64,000 nucleotides of DNA from Symbiodinium natans (Eukaryota; Sar; Dinophyceae; Suessiales; Symbiodiniaceae): the NCBI GenBank assembly GCA_905221605.1, contig CAJNDS010001890.1, positions 64,001 through 128,000 of the forward strand. The letters are read 5' to 3'. Of the stretch, positions 10,247 through 21,595 are shown in pieces. The translations under genes and the position numbers were made by a program. The notes under the pieces were generated by a model. The model saw only the letters and a list, made by a program, of their open reading frames with translations, was not told the DNA's origin and did not search any database. Position 1 is the first letter of the stretch. Each line of letters opens with the position of its first letter.

Positions 10247-10321
10247 CCCGTTGCATGCGGGTCGACATGAGCGAGCCTTGCCATGCGCCTCAGGCTCAAG
10301 AGGATCTTCCGGGCGCGGCGG
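10247..10321 (-). CDS. Exon candidate
   Basis: 25 codons, phase 0: PPRPEDPLEPEAHGKARSCR then PACNG. Acceptor ATGTGACAG, donor CGGG|GTCTAGGG. Confidence 0.5.
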
Positions 10322-10790
10322 CTGTCACATGAGTTGGCTCTGGGCCCTTGAATACTTAGGGTTTAGGGTTTAGGGTTTGGGGTTTAGGGAAAGTTTAGGG
10401 TTTAGGGTTTGGGGTTTAGGGAAAGTTTAGGGTTTAGGGTTTCGGGCTTGGGGTTTAGGGTTTTGGCCACCCTCCTATCATTGGAGAGCCGCATGGCCGG
10501 ATCAAGGGTCAACGCTGCAACGGGCTACGATGAGGGTGACAAATAACCTTCCTGGATTTGATAAATATGTTAAAAACATCTCAAAGCACGAGGCTTGCGA
10601 AGCATGCGTGCAACAGGCATGAATAGGACCCGTGATAAGGGTGGCCTTTGGAGGGGGCTACACTGTACGTTTCCAGGGCATCATGGCCCCTATCAACCTG
10701 CGAGGTGCCCCTCAAACAGTCCACCTGTTTTTCGCGACGAAGCAGCCCGAAACACCCTAAACCCTAAACCCTAAACGCTAAACCCTAAAC

Positions 10791-10879
10791 CCGAAGCAGT
10801 CCTCCACATCATCAGCGGCGGGGGATGGCTGCGCGGGAGTTGGAGCTTCCGGTACTGGGTTCTCCGCAGAAGACAGCGC
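10791..10879 (-). CDS. Exon candidate, Ala/Pro-rich
   Basis: Reads ALSSAENPVPEAPTPAQPSP then AADDVEDCF. Acceptor CTGGGTTGCAG, donor TTCGG|GTTTAGGG. Confidence 0.58.
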
Positions 10880-11203
10880 CTGCAACCCAGGGGTTACATG
10901 GGAAAGGTCCAACTCCGGGTTTAGGGTTTGTAGGGTGTAGGGTTTATAGGGTTTAGGGTTTAGGGTTTGTAGGGTGTAGGGTTTGTAGGGTTTAGGGTTT
11001 GTAGGGTTTAGGGTTTGTAGGGTGTAGGGTTTATAGGGTACAGGGTTTAGGGTTTAGGTGACAATCGGTGTTGGACGGCAAGTTGCGATGCATGCTGCAC
11101 AACGTTGACCAAGTATGCGAGCTGCACACGCGAGCGGCTTTAAATGTTTAACTCCGAAGGTTCAGGGTTTAGGGTTTGGGGTTTGGGGTTTAGGGTTTAG
11201 GGT

Positions 11204-11256
11204 TTAGGGTTCAGCATCGGTGAGATTATGAAGGTGCCTCGCTTCTTCCTTGCGCG
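11204..11256 (-). CDS. Terminal exon candidate
   Basis: Reads RKEEARHLHNLTDAEP and stops at a TAA formed by the first CCCTAAA heptamer (11204-11206). Acceptor GGCTCTCCGGCAG. Confidence 0.4.
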
Positions 11257-11523
11257 CTGCCGGAGAGCCCGCCGTTGCAAAAAAAACCCGAATACCCCAA
11301 GAAAACAGGCCGTCCCAGGACTGGCGCAGAACACCCCCCAAGTGGCTCAATGCTGCTTCGGCGTTTCGACGCCCCCAGTGATTTCTCTTTCAGCCATCAC
11401 AAGCCAAATTATATTCTACATCCACGTTCTACACATTCAAATACGGCGTATACTACCAATTGATGCCTACCCTAAACCCTAATTAAACCCTAAACCCTAA
11501 ACCCTAAACCCCAAACCCCAAAC

Positions 11524-11610
11524 CCCAGATCCGGAACGGGGTTCATGGGGATCAATGGACGCCTTGTCCGCGTCCGACACGCAGGAGCGCTTTCTCTCCG
11601 GAATCGGCTC
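11524..11610 (-). CDS. Exon candidate
   Basis: 29 codons, phase 0: EPIPERKRSCVSDADKASID then PHEPRSGSG. Acceptor AGTGCCGAG, donor TGGG|GTTTGGGG. Confidence 0.5.
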
Positions 11611-11872
11611 CTCGGCACTTCCCGGGGATATGAAAGGGTTTAGGGTTTATAGGGTTTATAGGGTTTAGGACTTAGGGAGAAGGGTTGAGGGCTAGAGTTC
11701 TCCATTTACATGCGCCCTATCCGGCACCCTAATTTGGTTTTAAGCTAACGTGCAGAAACACATGAAAACAGATACCCCAGGAGCCGGGATTCCTAGCCAG
11801 GGCACTTGCAATGGATATCAACCTCCCACCTACTCAACCCCAAAAGGCCCTGTTAACCCAAAAGCTTCTAAC

Positions 11873-12015
11873 CTTTGCCTCACGCCCTATAGCACCCCCC
11901 GTCCGAAAAAGTTCCATTGCCAAGCAAGCTGCAAAGGTGGTCGTGGCCAGCAGGCTGTGCAAGTGCTCGATGATGGGCTTGGCCTCCAAGCCCAAGCCGC
12001 TTTCGGGTTGAGAAG
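11873..12015 (-). CDS. Exon candidate
   Basis: 47 codons: SQPESGLGLEAKPIIEHLHS then LLATTTFAACLAMELFRTGG and AIGREAK. Acceptor GGGACAACAG, donor AAAG|GTTAGAAG. Confidence 0.55.
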
Positions 12016-12489
12016 CTGTTGTCCCTGAACGCACAATAAGGCCTCTTTTTGAACCCAGAACCCGAGATCCTACAAGCTATAAACCCTAAACGACAGAGAC
12101 ACATCCGCCGACTGGGCCCCCCCGGGACGAGGAGACTGATTCCTACAGTCCTCATACTAGCTTCCTTCTTCTTACTTATCCCAGACTCTTTCTGTCAACT
12201 GTGACGGTTAGACTCTTCCTGTCACCTTCTCTGATGACGGAAAAAGGCCATGATTTCCAAGTAAGCTCTCAGCGGACCAATAAGCAACATGAATGTCTCT
12301 GCCAGCCCTTGCCGGCGGAACAGAAGCAAAATGACGGCCAGGTGTAAAACCTACATCTGCCGATCCCTTGTGGGTCCGGTCCTAAAACCGGCATCTTTGT
12401 GACGGTCCATGACTGATGAAGACTGCGCCCTTTGACCCCTTGAGGGGCAAGATTAATTGGATGTAGGTAGAAAGATGGTTTTAACAATG

Positions 12490-12880
12490 GTTCTGCGTCT
12501 TGCAGACGAAACTTTGCATCTTGCTTTGTCTCATGCCGAAGAAGTTCTGCATCTTGCCGATGGAATTGTGTGCGTGCGCGTCTTGCCAACGAAGTTGTTT
12601 GCATCTTGCCAGCGATTGAGCGCGTCTCGCCGGCGAATCTTTGCATCTTATGCCGGCGAAGACTGGCGTCTTGCCGGTGTCGTTCCGTCTTGCCGACGAA
12701 GCTGCGCTGCTTGCCGGCTTCAGTGCCCTTGCCTTTCCGCGACAAGCTGCGTCTTACGCCGACGAAAAATGTGTGTCCCGTGCCGGCGTGCCGGCGTGCC
12801 GACGAAGTTCGGCGTCTTAATCTGATGCCATCGAAGTTGTGCATCCTATGCCGGCGAAGCTTCGCGTTTTGCAGGGCTGG
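12490..12880. repeat. Degenerate minisatellite (GCATCTTGCCGGCGAAG)
   Basis: Words such as GCATCTTGCC and TGCCGACGAAG recur about every 26-35 bp. The long ORFs here on both strands follow from the repeat and are not called genes. Confidence 0.75.
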
Positions 12881-12993
12881 GGGCTTAGGATGTCCGTAGC
12901 CCTAAACCCTAAACCCTAAACCCTAAACTCTAATCCCTAAACCCTGAGCCCTTAACAGATCTTAGAGTTTTGGGCTTAGGGTTCCGTGAACAC

Positions 12994-13048
12994 CCGAAGG
13001 AGGCAGCAAGAGCCTCCAGCTCCTCGTCCTTGGCAACTTCGACCTTGG
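12994..13048 (-). CDS. Exon candidate, acidic
   Basis: Reads KVEVAKDEELEALAASF. Acceptor GGCCTGCAG, donor CGG|GTGTTCAC. Confidence 0.52.
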
Positions 13049-13395
13049 CTGCAGGCCGTTTAGGGTTTAGGGTTAGGGTTTAGGGTGTAGGGTGTAGGGT
13101 TTAGGGCTTAGGGTTTAGGGTTTCGCGCCCTCTGAAGCCCAAACAGGAAGCTCTGAACCCTCGGCCCTACAACTCCACTTCGGTCTCCAATCAAGTATGA
13201 TGTTTGTTGTCGGGGAGAGGGTTTCGGGTATTATTTCATCCTGTAAATAGGCAGGGTGGCCTACAAGTGTAGAGGGTCTGGGGGGAACGGGTTGACCCTA
13301 ACTAGGCCGAGTAGCAAGGAATTGGATTTCTTATTATCAAATAAATTCAATGAATCCAAATATTCCTTATCATTCCATATGTTATATATCAACGT

Positions 13396-13465
13396 ATCTT
13401 TGAAGCGGCCTTGAAGGAAACCTAAACCCCCAAAAAATGGCATGAGGGCCTATTCTGGGTCCTAC
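13396..13465. mobile_element. Foldback MITE family D, 5'-truncated copy 2
   Basis: Keeps the right two thirds, from CTTTGAAGCGGCC to ATTCTGGGTCCTAC. Confidence 0.6.
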
Positions 13466-13540
13466 AGTAGCAAAGCTTGATTTTGGACTTTGGGGCCTCC
13501 TTCACCCTAAACCCTAAACCCTAAACCCTAAACCCTAAAC

Positions 13541-13632
13541 CCTCTGCTTCCAAAAGCAGCAGGTTCCAACGACTCCGAGCTGCAAGAACTTCGAGGAGCA
13601 GCGTGGCTGCGCAGACGCGCAGCTGACACGTC
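13541..13632 (-). CDS. Exon candidate
   Basis: Reads DVSAARLRSHAAPRSSCSSE then SLEPAAFGSR. Acceptor TTGCATCCCAG, donor GAGG|GTTTAGGG. Confidence 0.5.
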
Positions 13633-14291
13633 CTGGGATGCAAAACGGTTTAGGGTTTAGGGTTTAGGGTTTAGGGCTTAGGGCTTAGGGTTTGCATCTT
13701 GTATGTTGTATGTTGTATTGAGAAGCGTCTATCATATTGCTTCAACTCTTGCTATTTCACATATTTCCACACCGGTTGCCGGTAACTCAGCTGTTCTGCT
13801 CGGACGGGTCGGCTTGCTCCTCCCCAGATGTTCCGGCAAAAGTGTATATCCATGGACTGCTCGCGCCTGGGAATCCCTCAGAGTCTCTCAGAATCTTTGG
13901 AGTGCACGCAAGATTCCACAGAGTATCCCGCAGAGTATGCCAGGAGTGCCTGATATCATAAGCCCTACAGAAGAAGCCCTACAGAGCCAGATGCTTCGTA
14001 TTTCGTGTGCGGTCGTCAACTGCCTATACTGCCTGGACCTTTAGACATCAGGGTCTACGGTGGGGTGCATGTCTTTCTGCCATCCACTTCCAGCTCTTGG
14101 ACCTTAAATCTTACTTGGGGGGGTTGGTGCCTCTAACCAAGCTGCTGTCTCCTGAGCTTAGGATGCAGGATGGTCTGTTCGGGGTGTTCCTATACCCCAA
14201 ACCCTAACCCCACTCTCTCTGCCTGGCCTTAAACCCCTGCCCCCCTAACCCCCTACCCCCGTAATTAAACCCTAGACCCAAAACCCTAAAC

Positions 14292-14408
14292 CCTCCTCCC
14301 CCCGGCATCCACATACAAACGCCCGAGTGCGAAGACCCGTCGCATCCCGTCGCCGAGTTGCAGCGTCTCCGTGTCCAAGGTGGCGGCCTCTCCAAGGCCC
14401 TCCATCAC
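14292..14408 (-). CDS. Exon candidate
   Basis: 39 codons, phase 0 at both ends: VMEGLGEAATLDTETLQLGD then GMRRVFALGRLYVDAGGRR. Acceptor CCGCCCCTAAG, donor AGGAGG|GTTTAGGG. Heptamer tracts touch both sides. One of the clearest exons. Confidence 0.62.
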
Positions 14409-14942
14409 CTTAGGGGCGGGGGGGGTTTAGGGTTTAGGGTTTAGGGTTTAGGGTGTAGGGTTTAGGGTTTAGGGTTCAGGGTGTAAGGTTTAGGGTTTAG
14501 GGTTCAGGGTTCGGGGTGTAGTGCTGAGGGTTCCATAGGCCTCTGTATCATGCACACCTATATCAACTCTCAGCCCTGTGAGCGCGTTGAAGCTTTACGG
14601 GCAACTTACAATGCATACCTTGCTTGGGGAGATCACTGCAAACTCGCAACTCCGAAGTGTCCCACGAGCCTTCAATAAACCCGAAACCCTGAACCCTTGA
14701 CCCTTGAATCGCAGGGCTGTGGTCTACACTTTTGTAGGAAAACAAGGGCGTGTGAAGGGTGAAGCTTGTAAGCCAAGGGCTTCTGGATGAGGGCCGAGGC
14801 CCTTGTTGTCATGTCCAGTGTGGGGACGTACATTGAGAGCATCTGCCTCTGTGCGATGCTTTGCTGATAGTCCCTACCACCCTCAACCCTATTTCCTAAA
14901 CTCCATTTTGCAGCCCGATGTCACGGCCCAGTCACATATGAC

Positions 14943-15031
14943 CCCATATCAATGCATCGACTGGGGAAGTCGTCTTCGCCCGAGAGACCCTCCAGCACCT
15001 CATCAAAATTCCTCGGTCTTTTAACAAGTGG
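14943..15031 (-). CDS. Exon candidate
   Basis: Reads PLVKRPRNFDEVLEGLSGED then DFPSRCIDM. Acceptor GCTCTGCAAG, donor ATGGG|GTCATATG. Confidence 0.5.
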
Positions 15032-15208
15032 CTTGCAGAGCCCCTTTTTGGAACTCAGACTGGACTGCTTGCTAAAAACCGAAAGCCTTGTTTGCATCCG
15101 GGCTTTTTGTCCTGGCCGGAAAGGCTCAAACCCTAAACCCAAATCCGTAGACCCTTTTGCATCCGGGCTTGGGGGGTCACCCTACAGCCTAAACCCTAAA
15201 CCCTAAAC

Positions 15209-15326
15209 TCTCCCTCATGCTGAAATAAGCAGCCCATGGGAAGTTTGCTGCGGCGAGCGCAGAATCGTGGGTGTGACAAGCAGGTGAGGACCGAAAGTAT
15301 TCAATGGCTTGCAACAGTGCCCAGAT
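15209..15326 (-). CDS. Exon candidate
   Basis: 39 codons: IWALLQAIEYFRSSPACHTH then DSALAAANFPWAAYFSMRE. Acceptor TGCCCTGCAAG, donor GAGA|GTTTAGGG. Confidence 0.5.
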
Positions 15327-15417
15327 CTTGCAGGGCAAATTAGATTCATATGCTTAACACCCTGAACCCTACATCCTAAACCCTTTGCGCCAGCAGCCTA
15401 AACCCTAAACCCGAAAC

Positions 15418-15471
15418 CATCCTAAATGCCTAGAAGGGTTCCAGTTTTCACACGCAACCCAGGCTTCGTGG
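15418..15471 (-). CDS. Exon candidate
   Basis: Reads HEAWVACENWNPSRHLG. Acceptor CTTGTCGCAG, donor GATG|GTTTCGGG. Confidence 0.45.
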
Positions 15472-15586
15472 CTGCGACAAGGTTTGGTGAGTTTTTCACG
15501 CAGGGTTTAGGGTTTAGCGTTTAGGGTCTAGGGCTTAGGGTGCGCAACTGCGCTCCTCCTGAGACCTTGAGATGTTTGATGTGACT

Positions 15587-15677
15587 CTGGACCCAAGAGT
15601 AACCTGGAAAAAAAGGGTGGCCTTTTTTGGACTGAAGGGGTTTAGAAGGGAACCCAAAACAGGGAATAAGGAACAGG
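15587..15677. mobile_element. Foldback MITE family D, copy 3
   Basis: Starts CTGGACCCAAGAGTAACCTGG and runs to AGGGAATAAGGAACAGG; right end degraded. Confidence 0.62.
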
Positions 15678-15993
15678 ATTCGCGACACTCTTCAGGGGAC
15701 ATCTATTCTTAGTCTTGTGATAGGGCCAGTGGGGCTGGAGAAATAGCATGTCTATGCGCTCAGGATGTTACCACTTCCAGAGGGTTGGCTGGGAGGCGGG
15801 TCCTCCAAACCAACACTGTCCAAGCCACCGAAGCCGCTTTAAAGAACCCTATACCATCTAAACCCTAAACCCTCAATTGACCTTAGGGTTTAGGGGCATG
15901 GTTTCCCTCTTCCCTTCACTCAGCGTCACGATAACCCAGAATTAAAAAAAAGCTGTATCGAGCCGAAGCCATCCTTTTGGGCAGGGGCACGAC

Positions 15994-16044
15994 GTCAAGG
16001 TCTCGGACTCCTGTTCAAAGGTGCTTCGCTCCTTCTTTTTCCAC
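15994..16044 (-). CDS. Exon candidate
   Basis: Reads WKKKERSTFEQESETL. Acceptor CACTTGCCAG, donor TTGAC|GTCGTG. Joins the exon at 15471 in phase through a split Thr codon. Confidence 0.48.
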
Positions 16045-16220
16045 CTGGCAAGTGAAAGTTAGGGTCTAGGGTTTAGGGTTTAGGGTTGAGGGTTGAGGGT
16101 TTAGGGTTTAGGGGCTTCAAGTTCGGGGCTGTAGCGATTTCATGCTGAGGTGCTCGCTGTGCACATGCAACATGCATCAGAAACCAGGATGGCCCATAAA
16201 AACCTTCTTTAAAAAAGTTC

Positions 16221-16303
16221 CTGAACGTGATCCTCTTATGAACCCAATAAGGGAAGATAGAACATGTCCCAAGGGCCTACCTAGGTAACAGGAACACGTT
16301 CAG
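16221..16303. mobile_element. Short foldback element F
   Basis: 83 bp with CTGAACGTGATCCT and AGGAACACGTTCAG, 13 of 14 bases pairing. Confidence 0.5.
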
Positions 16304-16453
16304 AATGGCCCTAAACCCTAAACCCTAAACCCCAAACCCTAAAGAAAATGGAATTCAAGGATCGGAGGCTTGGCCTTAGCTTCAGTGGCTGGTGGGTACG
16401 CTTTGAGAGAATGTAGCTAAAGTGCCGGCCGAAGTCCGGCTGTGCACTCTGAG

Positions 16454-16570
16454 CCTAAACCCTAAACCCTAAACCCTAAACCCTAAACCCTAAACCCTAA
16501 ACCCTAAACCCTAAACCCTAAACCCTAAACCCTAAACCCTAAACCCTAAACCCTAAACCCTAAACCCTTA
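16454..16570. repeat. CCCTAAA array, about 16 units
   Basis: Perfect run with no recognised exon at either edge. Confidence 0.95.
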
Positions 16571-16890
16571 GGGCAGAGATTGGAACGAAAGCCTCTCTAG
16601 TCTCTAGAAGCTGTGCGGCGCGTTTGCGCCACTCAGGGGTACCACCTGCGAAATCGACATGGCCTTAAACGCCTAAACCCCTCAACTTAAACCCGCAGCC
16701 CCGACCGTAAAGTCTGAGAATACGAACACCCTCTGCAAAACTGACGCACCACGCCTCTCCCTGTGCTTGGAGCGCACGCGCAGGCAGTGCTTTATCCACA
16801 TCTCCAGGTCACCAATCAAGACATTGGGCGCGCCCTCAGCTGGAAAACTCCAAGCCCTCGAGGTGCTTCACGGGCCGAGTCTTGTACTAC

Positions 16891-16964
16891 TTCGCTGTCT
16901 TCTTGCCACTCTTGGCATGAGAAATGTTTCCGGCCCAGGAGCAGCCAGTACAAATATTGAGTTT
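16891..16964 (-). CDS. Exon candidate
   Basis: Reads TQYLYWLLLGRKHFSCQEWQ then EDSE. Acceptor CTCGGGCACAG, donor GAA|GTAGTAC; the frame continues open to a TGA near 16817. Confidence 0.38.
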
Positions 16965-17167
16965 CTGTGCCCGAGCCTTGCAGCCTTGCAGTCGCTGGGG
17001 TCATCCTCTAAACCTCCGAACCAAATCTTCCAACTTCATAACGTGCATCTTTCTCGAAGCCTGGCAAAGTCAGGCCGCGCTCCTACGCACGACAACTTTT
17101 CAAAAACATGCACCCTTAACCCTACACCCTTCTTGAACCCTATAAACCCTAAACCCTAAACCCCAAC

Positions 17168-17285
17168 CTAGCCGAGAGTGCAGTGTCGCGGACAGTTTAA
17201 GGCGCCAGGGGGCCATTGTCGAGCGTTCCAGCAGCTGCACACAAAGCTCGGACGCCCTCGATCCTGGGACTGCTTCTTTCGGGAG
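17168..17285 (-). CDS. Exon candidate
   Basis: Reads LPKEAVPGSRASELCVQLLE then RSTMAPWRLKLSATLHSRL. Acceptor GGGGCTGCAG, donor CTAG|GTTGGGG. Confidence 0.45.
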
Positions 17286-17674
17286 CTGCAGCCCCCGAAC
17301 GCCTGTCTAGGGTTTAGGGTTTAGGTTTGAGGGTTTAGGGGGCCAAATCAATCCTGACCCTCCTGCCCTGACCCTGAAGCCATGGGTTTGCGCAGGTAGG
17401 GCCGGTGGGATTCCAAAGCTGGAGGACTCCCCACACCAGGTTTCGGCCACAAGCGTTTCAAGTCGCGACGGGTTAAATCCCTAGCCCTGAGTCCCAAAGC
17501 CTGCGCCCGAAAGCTCTGCTTCACACTAGGGATAGGATTAGGGGGTTTCGGGTTTAGGGTTTAGGGGGTTTAGGGGGTTTAGGGTTTACCCTAAACCCTA
17601 AACCCTAAACCCCAAACCCTAAACCCTAAACCCTAAACTCTAAACCCGAAATAGGAGACACGACATCCAATCAC

Positions 17675-17740
17675 AGCCAAGACTTCGGAGTCTTCGCTCT
17701 TCCGCGTCCCACTCGTCGGCATCGACCTCCTCATCTTTGC
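17675..17740 (-). CDS. Exon candidate, acidic
   Basis: Reads KDEEVDADEWDAEERRLRSL then G. Acceptor CCATGAG, donor GGCT|GTGATTGG. Confidence 0.5.
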
Positions 17741-18249
17741 CTCATGGCATGGGAATGTGGTGGTGGGATCTAACCGCAACCCTAAACCCTAAACCCTAAA
17801 CCCTAAACCCTAAACCCTAAACCCTAAACCCTAAAGGGCTGACATTCAGGGCAGCGAGCTCCGGTAACATTAACGGATGTCCTGCATTCCCTAGCACCTA
17901 AATCACCCTAACCACGCAAACCCAAAACCCAAATGCACACATCATGGATTCTCTACTAAACCCTAAACCCTAAATCCCCCCAAAACACCCGCAAACTTCG
18001 CGTCCTAGACCTGAACAAAAACTCGGGCCGCTTGGGTCCGGGATGAGTGGGGTTTTGGGTCTAGGGTTTAGGGGGTTTAGGATTGCGTCAGATTGGGTGG
18101 CTTCAGGCCTCTAGGCTTCAGGGCTGATCCTGAACGCTTTTGCAACCCTGCCCTAAACCCTTTTTGCATTCAGGCTATGATGTCCCAAACCTAAACCCAA
18201 AACCCAAAACCCAAAACCCAAACCCCCTCTAGGGCCGACCTTCTTCCAC

Positions 18250-18306
18250 CTGCTGCAGGCGTTTCTGTCTCGCTTCCTCCCGCGAGCGCTTGGACTTCTC
18301 TTTGTC
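18250..18306 (-). CDS. Exon candidate, charged coiled-coil-like
   Basis: Reads DKEKSKRSREEARQKRLQQ. Acceptor GAGACTCCAG, donor CAG|GTGGAAG; a few more codons (VEEGR) are open beyond. Confidence 0.5.
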
Positions 18307-18339
18307 CTGGAGTCTCGGACAAAAGAACCCTGGGTCAAG

Positions 18340-18482
18340 GCGCTATATATATATATATATATGCATATATACGGTTTAGCATCAAGGCTATATACGGTAT
18401 GGTATGCGGAGCCTTATAATGTGTGTATAAAGCATTTCTAGTGTGTACAGAGATATATATATATATAGACACACACACACAC
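18340..18482. repeat. TA and CA microsatellites
   Basis: (TA)n at 18344-18362 and about 18455-18466, then (AC)n to 18482. Confidence 0.88.
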
Positions 18483-19152
18483 CCCCTCCCCCCCATGTAC
18501 CTAGCAGTTTTCCTCTTGATTTGCTTTGCCTGGCTACGTCGCCCGGCTGCAGAACGATGAAAGACAGCTATTGGGAGCCCCAAAACGGGGTTAGGATTTG
18601 ATGTTGCGCTTTTTTTGTTTGATCAGGGTCTATAATCACAAGTTTCGAAAAATCATTCTGCGAACCGAGTTTGTTGGTGTAAACCACGTACTATTATCAC
18701 AGTTCGTTTCCGGATGGTTGTTTGTTTTTTTCAAGGGTTGTGTTTAGGGTTGAGGGCTTATGCAGAAAGGCTTGAGACCCTGAGGGCCTTGGGCTCCAGG
18801 AATCTTGAAGGCTGGAAAGCTTCAGGCCTTAAGGCCCTAAAGACTTGAGCCCCTGAGGGCGGTTCCCCCCCCCCCCAAATTTATTTGCGGGGTCGCCGCG
18901 TCACGCGTTTATAGAGGGTCCAATTTGTTGGGGGCAGGCAGGGGGGGCATATGTTAAAAGCAGTGCAACATTGGGGTTTTGGGTTTAGGAATATGGGGTC
19001 TTGAGCCCCAAGAAATCACATGCAGACACGTAGGCTGTAAACCCTAACACCCTCAAACCCATTCAGGACATTTGCGTCTAAACTCAAGGATAATGCAAGA
19101 AAACTAAAACTCTAAAACCTAAAACCTAAATCCTAAACCCTCAATCCTAAAC

Positions 19153-19206
19153 CCTACTAAGTCAAGAAAAGCCAGCTTTGGCGGCCTCTTTCCAGCTGCG
19201 CCAGGC
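19153..19206 (-). CDS. Exon candidate, possibly terminal
   Basis: Excellent acceptor CTTCCCCCCCAG. In phase 0 after the exon at 19685 it reads AWRSWKEAAKAGFS and stops at TGA (19162-19164). In another frame it stays open (PGAAGKRPPKLAFLDLVG) to a donor GTAGG|GTTTAGG. Confidence 0.45.
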
Positions 19207-19684
19207 CTGGGGGGGAAGGTTTAGGGTTTAGGGTTTAGGGTTTAGGGTTTAGGGTTTAGGGTTTAGGGTTTAGGGTTTAGGGTTTAGGGTTTAGGGTTTA
19301 GGGTTTAGGGAAAACCCGAAGCCTGCATCCCAGTCCCGATACTTGTGGGGGCTTCTGAGGGTGTTTTTCGGGGTTCAGGGTAGTAACAGAAATTGAGCAG
19401 TTGCTGGAACTTCCGGGTTAGGGTATACTTTCGGGCTTTCGGGGGTGCGGGGGGAGAAAACTGAAACCGAACTGGTTCTTGATTGACGTCTGGGCGCTGC
19501 TCGGGTCACAGCGCACTTGATCTGACCCTTTTGTCTCAACCTTCGCCTGAACTCATGCCTCAGAATCGTGCTTACGGACGGTTTGAGGAATTCAGAATGA
19601 AAAGCACAGATAGGCAAGATGGCTTTTGGATTGTCTAGGTGGCCATTCTCAGACCTAACACAACCCGAATCAATCCGCTGGGGC

Positions 19685-19758
19685 CTTGAACGTGCTGTCC
19701 ATGAGACGCTTCATCTGCGAGTTGAGGAAGGCCTGCACGACTCGTTGCGTCCCGCGTT
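19685..19758 (-). CDS. Exon candidate
   Basis: Reads RGTQRVVQAFLNSQMKRLMD then STFK. Acceptor AGACAAACCAG; the donor is a GC type (AAG|GCCCCAG). In phase 0 with the exon at 19206, giving STFK-AWRSWKEAAK. Confidence 0.5.
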
Positions 19759-20261
19759 CTGGTTTGTCTCGGGTTCCAAGTATGGGCCCTCAACTTGGGT
19801 CCCTTTGCTATGTAGGGTTATATACACTACACATAATCAGGGTCCATACCTTACTTCGGATACCCAAAAACAAGGGTAAGGGACAACACTAAGTGCTCAG
19901 GGTTCCAACCTTAGAGTTTGGACTGGGGGGAGGGAAGACAACTGTCAAAGATGTATGTCTGCGTGGGGGGCTGCTCGGGCCAAGGTGATTCTGTGAATCA
20001 TCTTCTGACGAGACGATCGTGGACTTCTTTCAGGTTTATGTAAATTAGCACCTATACAGCAGCAGCAACATGGGCTCAGCTACGGACCTCCTGTAGAAAA
20101 AGAGACGGGGGGCAAGCGGAACTTGTGTGAAGCTTGAAACCCCCTCTGCACACGACATGTTGAAACTCGAGCTGCGTCTGCTGTCTCCTCGGATCCCCCC
20201 AAGAAACAAGCCAAACGCTCGACCCCTACCACTCAACCCCTTCCCCGCAGCTGCATCCCCA

Positions 20262-20590
20262 ACATACCAAAGGCACCACACAGCAACCAAAAACTGGACG
20301 ATGCCACACAGCAACTGAAACTTGAAGACACCACACCCAGCACCAAAGGTGACCATGCCAGCAACTGAACGAAAAGGCACCAGCACAGGCAACCAAAAAA
20401 CTTACACAGCCAAGACACCAAACAAGAGGTTGCTGTGTGGTGCCTTTGGTGTGTTGGTGTTGTGTGGTGTTGGTTTGGTGTCTTCAAGTTTTTGTCGCTG
20501 TGTAGTGCCTTTGGTGGGTTGGTGTGGTGTCTTCAAGTTTGGGTTGCTCTTTAGTGCCTTGTATTGGTGGTGTGGTGTCTTCATAAGCAC
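20262..20590. repeat. Foldback of a minisatellite
   Basis: CAAAGGCACCACACAGCAAC (20268-20287) and its exact complement (20429-20448) lie on opposite arms. Each arm repeats related words (CTTGAAGACACCACACC; GGTGTGGTGTCTTCAAG). Confidence 0.78.
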
Positions 20591-20652
20591 CCGGCCCTTG
20601 AACACTTCTTTTTGAACCCTAAGCCCAAAACCCCAAACCCTAAACCCCAAAC

Positions 20653-20707
20653 CCTCCGGAACGCCTCCTTCCGGACCGACTCGTCCAAACGGGGCGCTTT
20701 GGCTGCT
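20653..20707 (-). CDS. Exon candidate
   Basis: Reads AAKAPRLDESVRKEAFRR; the frame is open upstream (EKGMDYNFR), so the exon may start up to 30 bases earlier. Acceptor CTACAACTTCAG, donor GGAGG|GTTTGGGG. Confidence 0.5.
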
Positions 20708-20846
20708 CTGAAGTTGTAGTCCATGCCCTTTTCAACAGGGCAAGGGCTTCGGGTTCAGGGTGACCGGAAACTGCGTGCAGGAAACTGGGGGGGTTGAGGA
20801 TAACAGATGCTTGGGGCTAAAGGGGCTCAATGTCACAAAGGTGTAG

Positions 20847-21042
20847 GGTAGGGTTTAGGGTTTAGGGTTTAGGGTTTAGGGTTTAGGGTTTAGGGTTTAG
20901 GGTGTAGGGTTTAGGGTGTAGGGTGTAGGGTGTAGGGTGTAGGGTAGGGTTTAGGGTTTAGGGTTTAGGGTTTAGGGTTTAGGGTTTAGGGTTTAGGGTT
21001 TAGGGTTTAGGGTTTAGGGTTTAGGGTTTAGGGTTTAGGGTT
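20847..21042. repeat. TTTAGGG array with TGTAGGG variants
   Basis: About 27 units; the TGTAGGG variants are clustered in the middle. Confidence 0.95.
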
Positions 21043-21232
21043 GAAGCTAAGATACTCAAGACTCGGTTGAAAGATGGTTCTTCTGCAGCCCGACGACTTC
21101 TTGGGAAGGCACCCTGGGATGCTGGGAGTGGACTTTTGCGGTTTAGGGTTTAGGGTTTAGGGTTTAGGGTTTAGGGTTAGGGTTGTGGGTTGTGGGTTGG
21201 TGGTCATTTTAAGTAGGGTTTCTGTTTTATAG

Positions 21233-21336
21233 GGGCGTGTTGGGGTTCTTATTAGGGATCTAGGACCTACATCAAGGTATAAGGGCAACAGTCTAAAATA
21301 TGTGGGTCTTCCCCAATAGGGGTGCCCAACACGCGT
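21233..21336. mobile_element. Foldback element E, single copy
   Basis: Arms GCGTGTTGGGGTTCTTATTA and CCCCAATAGGGGTGCCCAACACGC pair imperfectly over about 25 bp. Confidence 0.55.
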
Positions 21337-21527
21337 AGTTTTCGAAAACCCCATATGGCCAGTTCAAACTATGGTCCCTTTTTGGGTACCCTAAATAGGT
21401 GGGGCCGCCCTTACAAGAACGACCCCACAAGGGACCATATTGTAGAGAAGTGACCATATATGCAAACAGATTCTAAACCCCAAACCCTAAACCCTAAACC
21501 CGAAACCCTAAACCCTAAACCCTAAAC

Positions 21528-21595
21528 CCGAACGTTGCAGCTCAGGGCTTGCTGTGCCGCGCCTCGGCTCCTGCAGGCTCGCCTGGGCATCAGGA
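21528..21595 (-). CDS. Exon candidate
   Basis: Reads PDAQASLQEPRRGTASPELQ then RS. Acceptor GGCGCTGCCAG, donor TTCGG|GTTTAGGG. Confidence 0.5.

Noticed and set aside
12269-12844. Minus-strand ORF of 191 codons
   Set aside because: Lies over a degenerate minisatellite; residues follow the repeat and frames on both strands are open.
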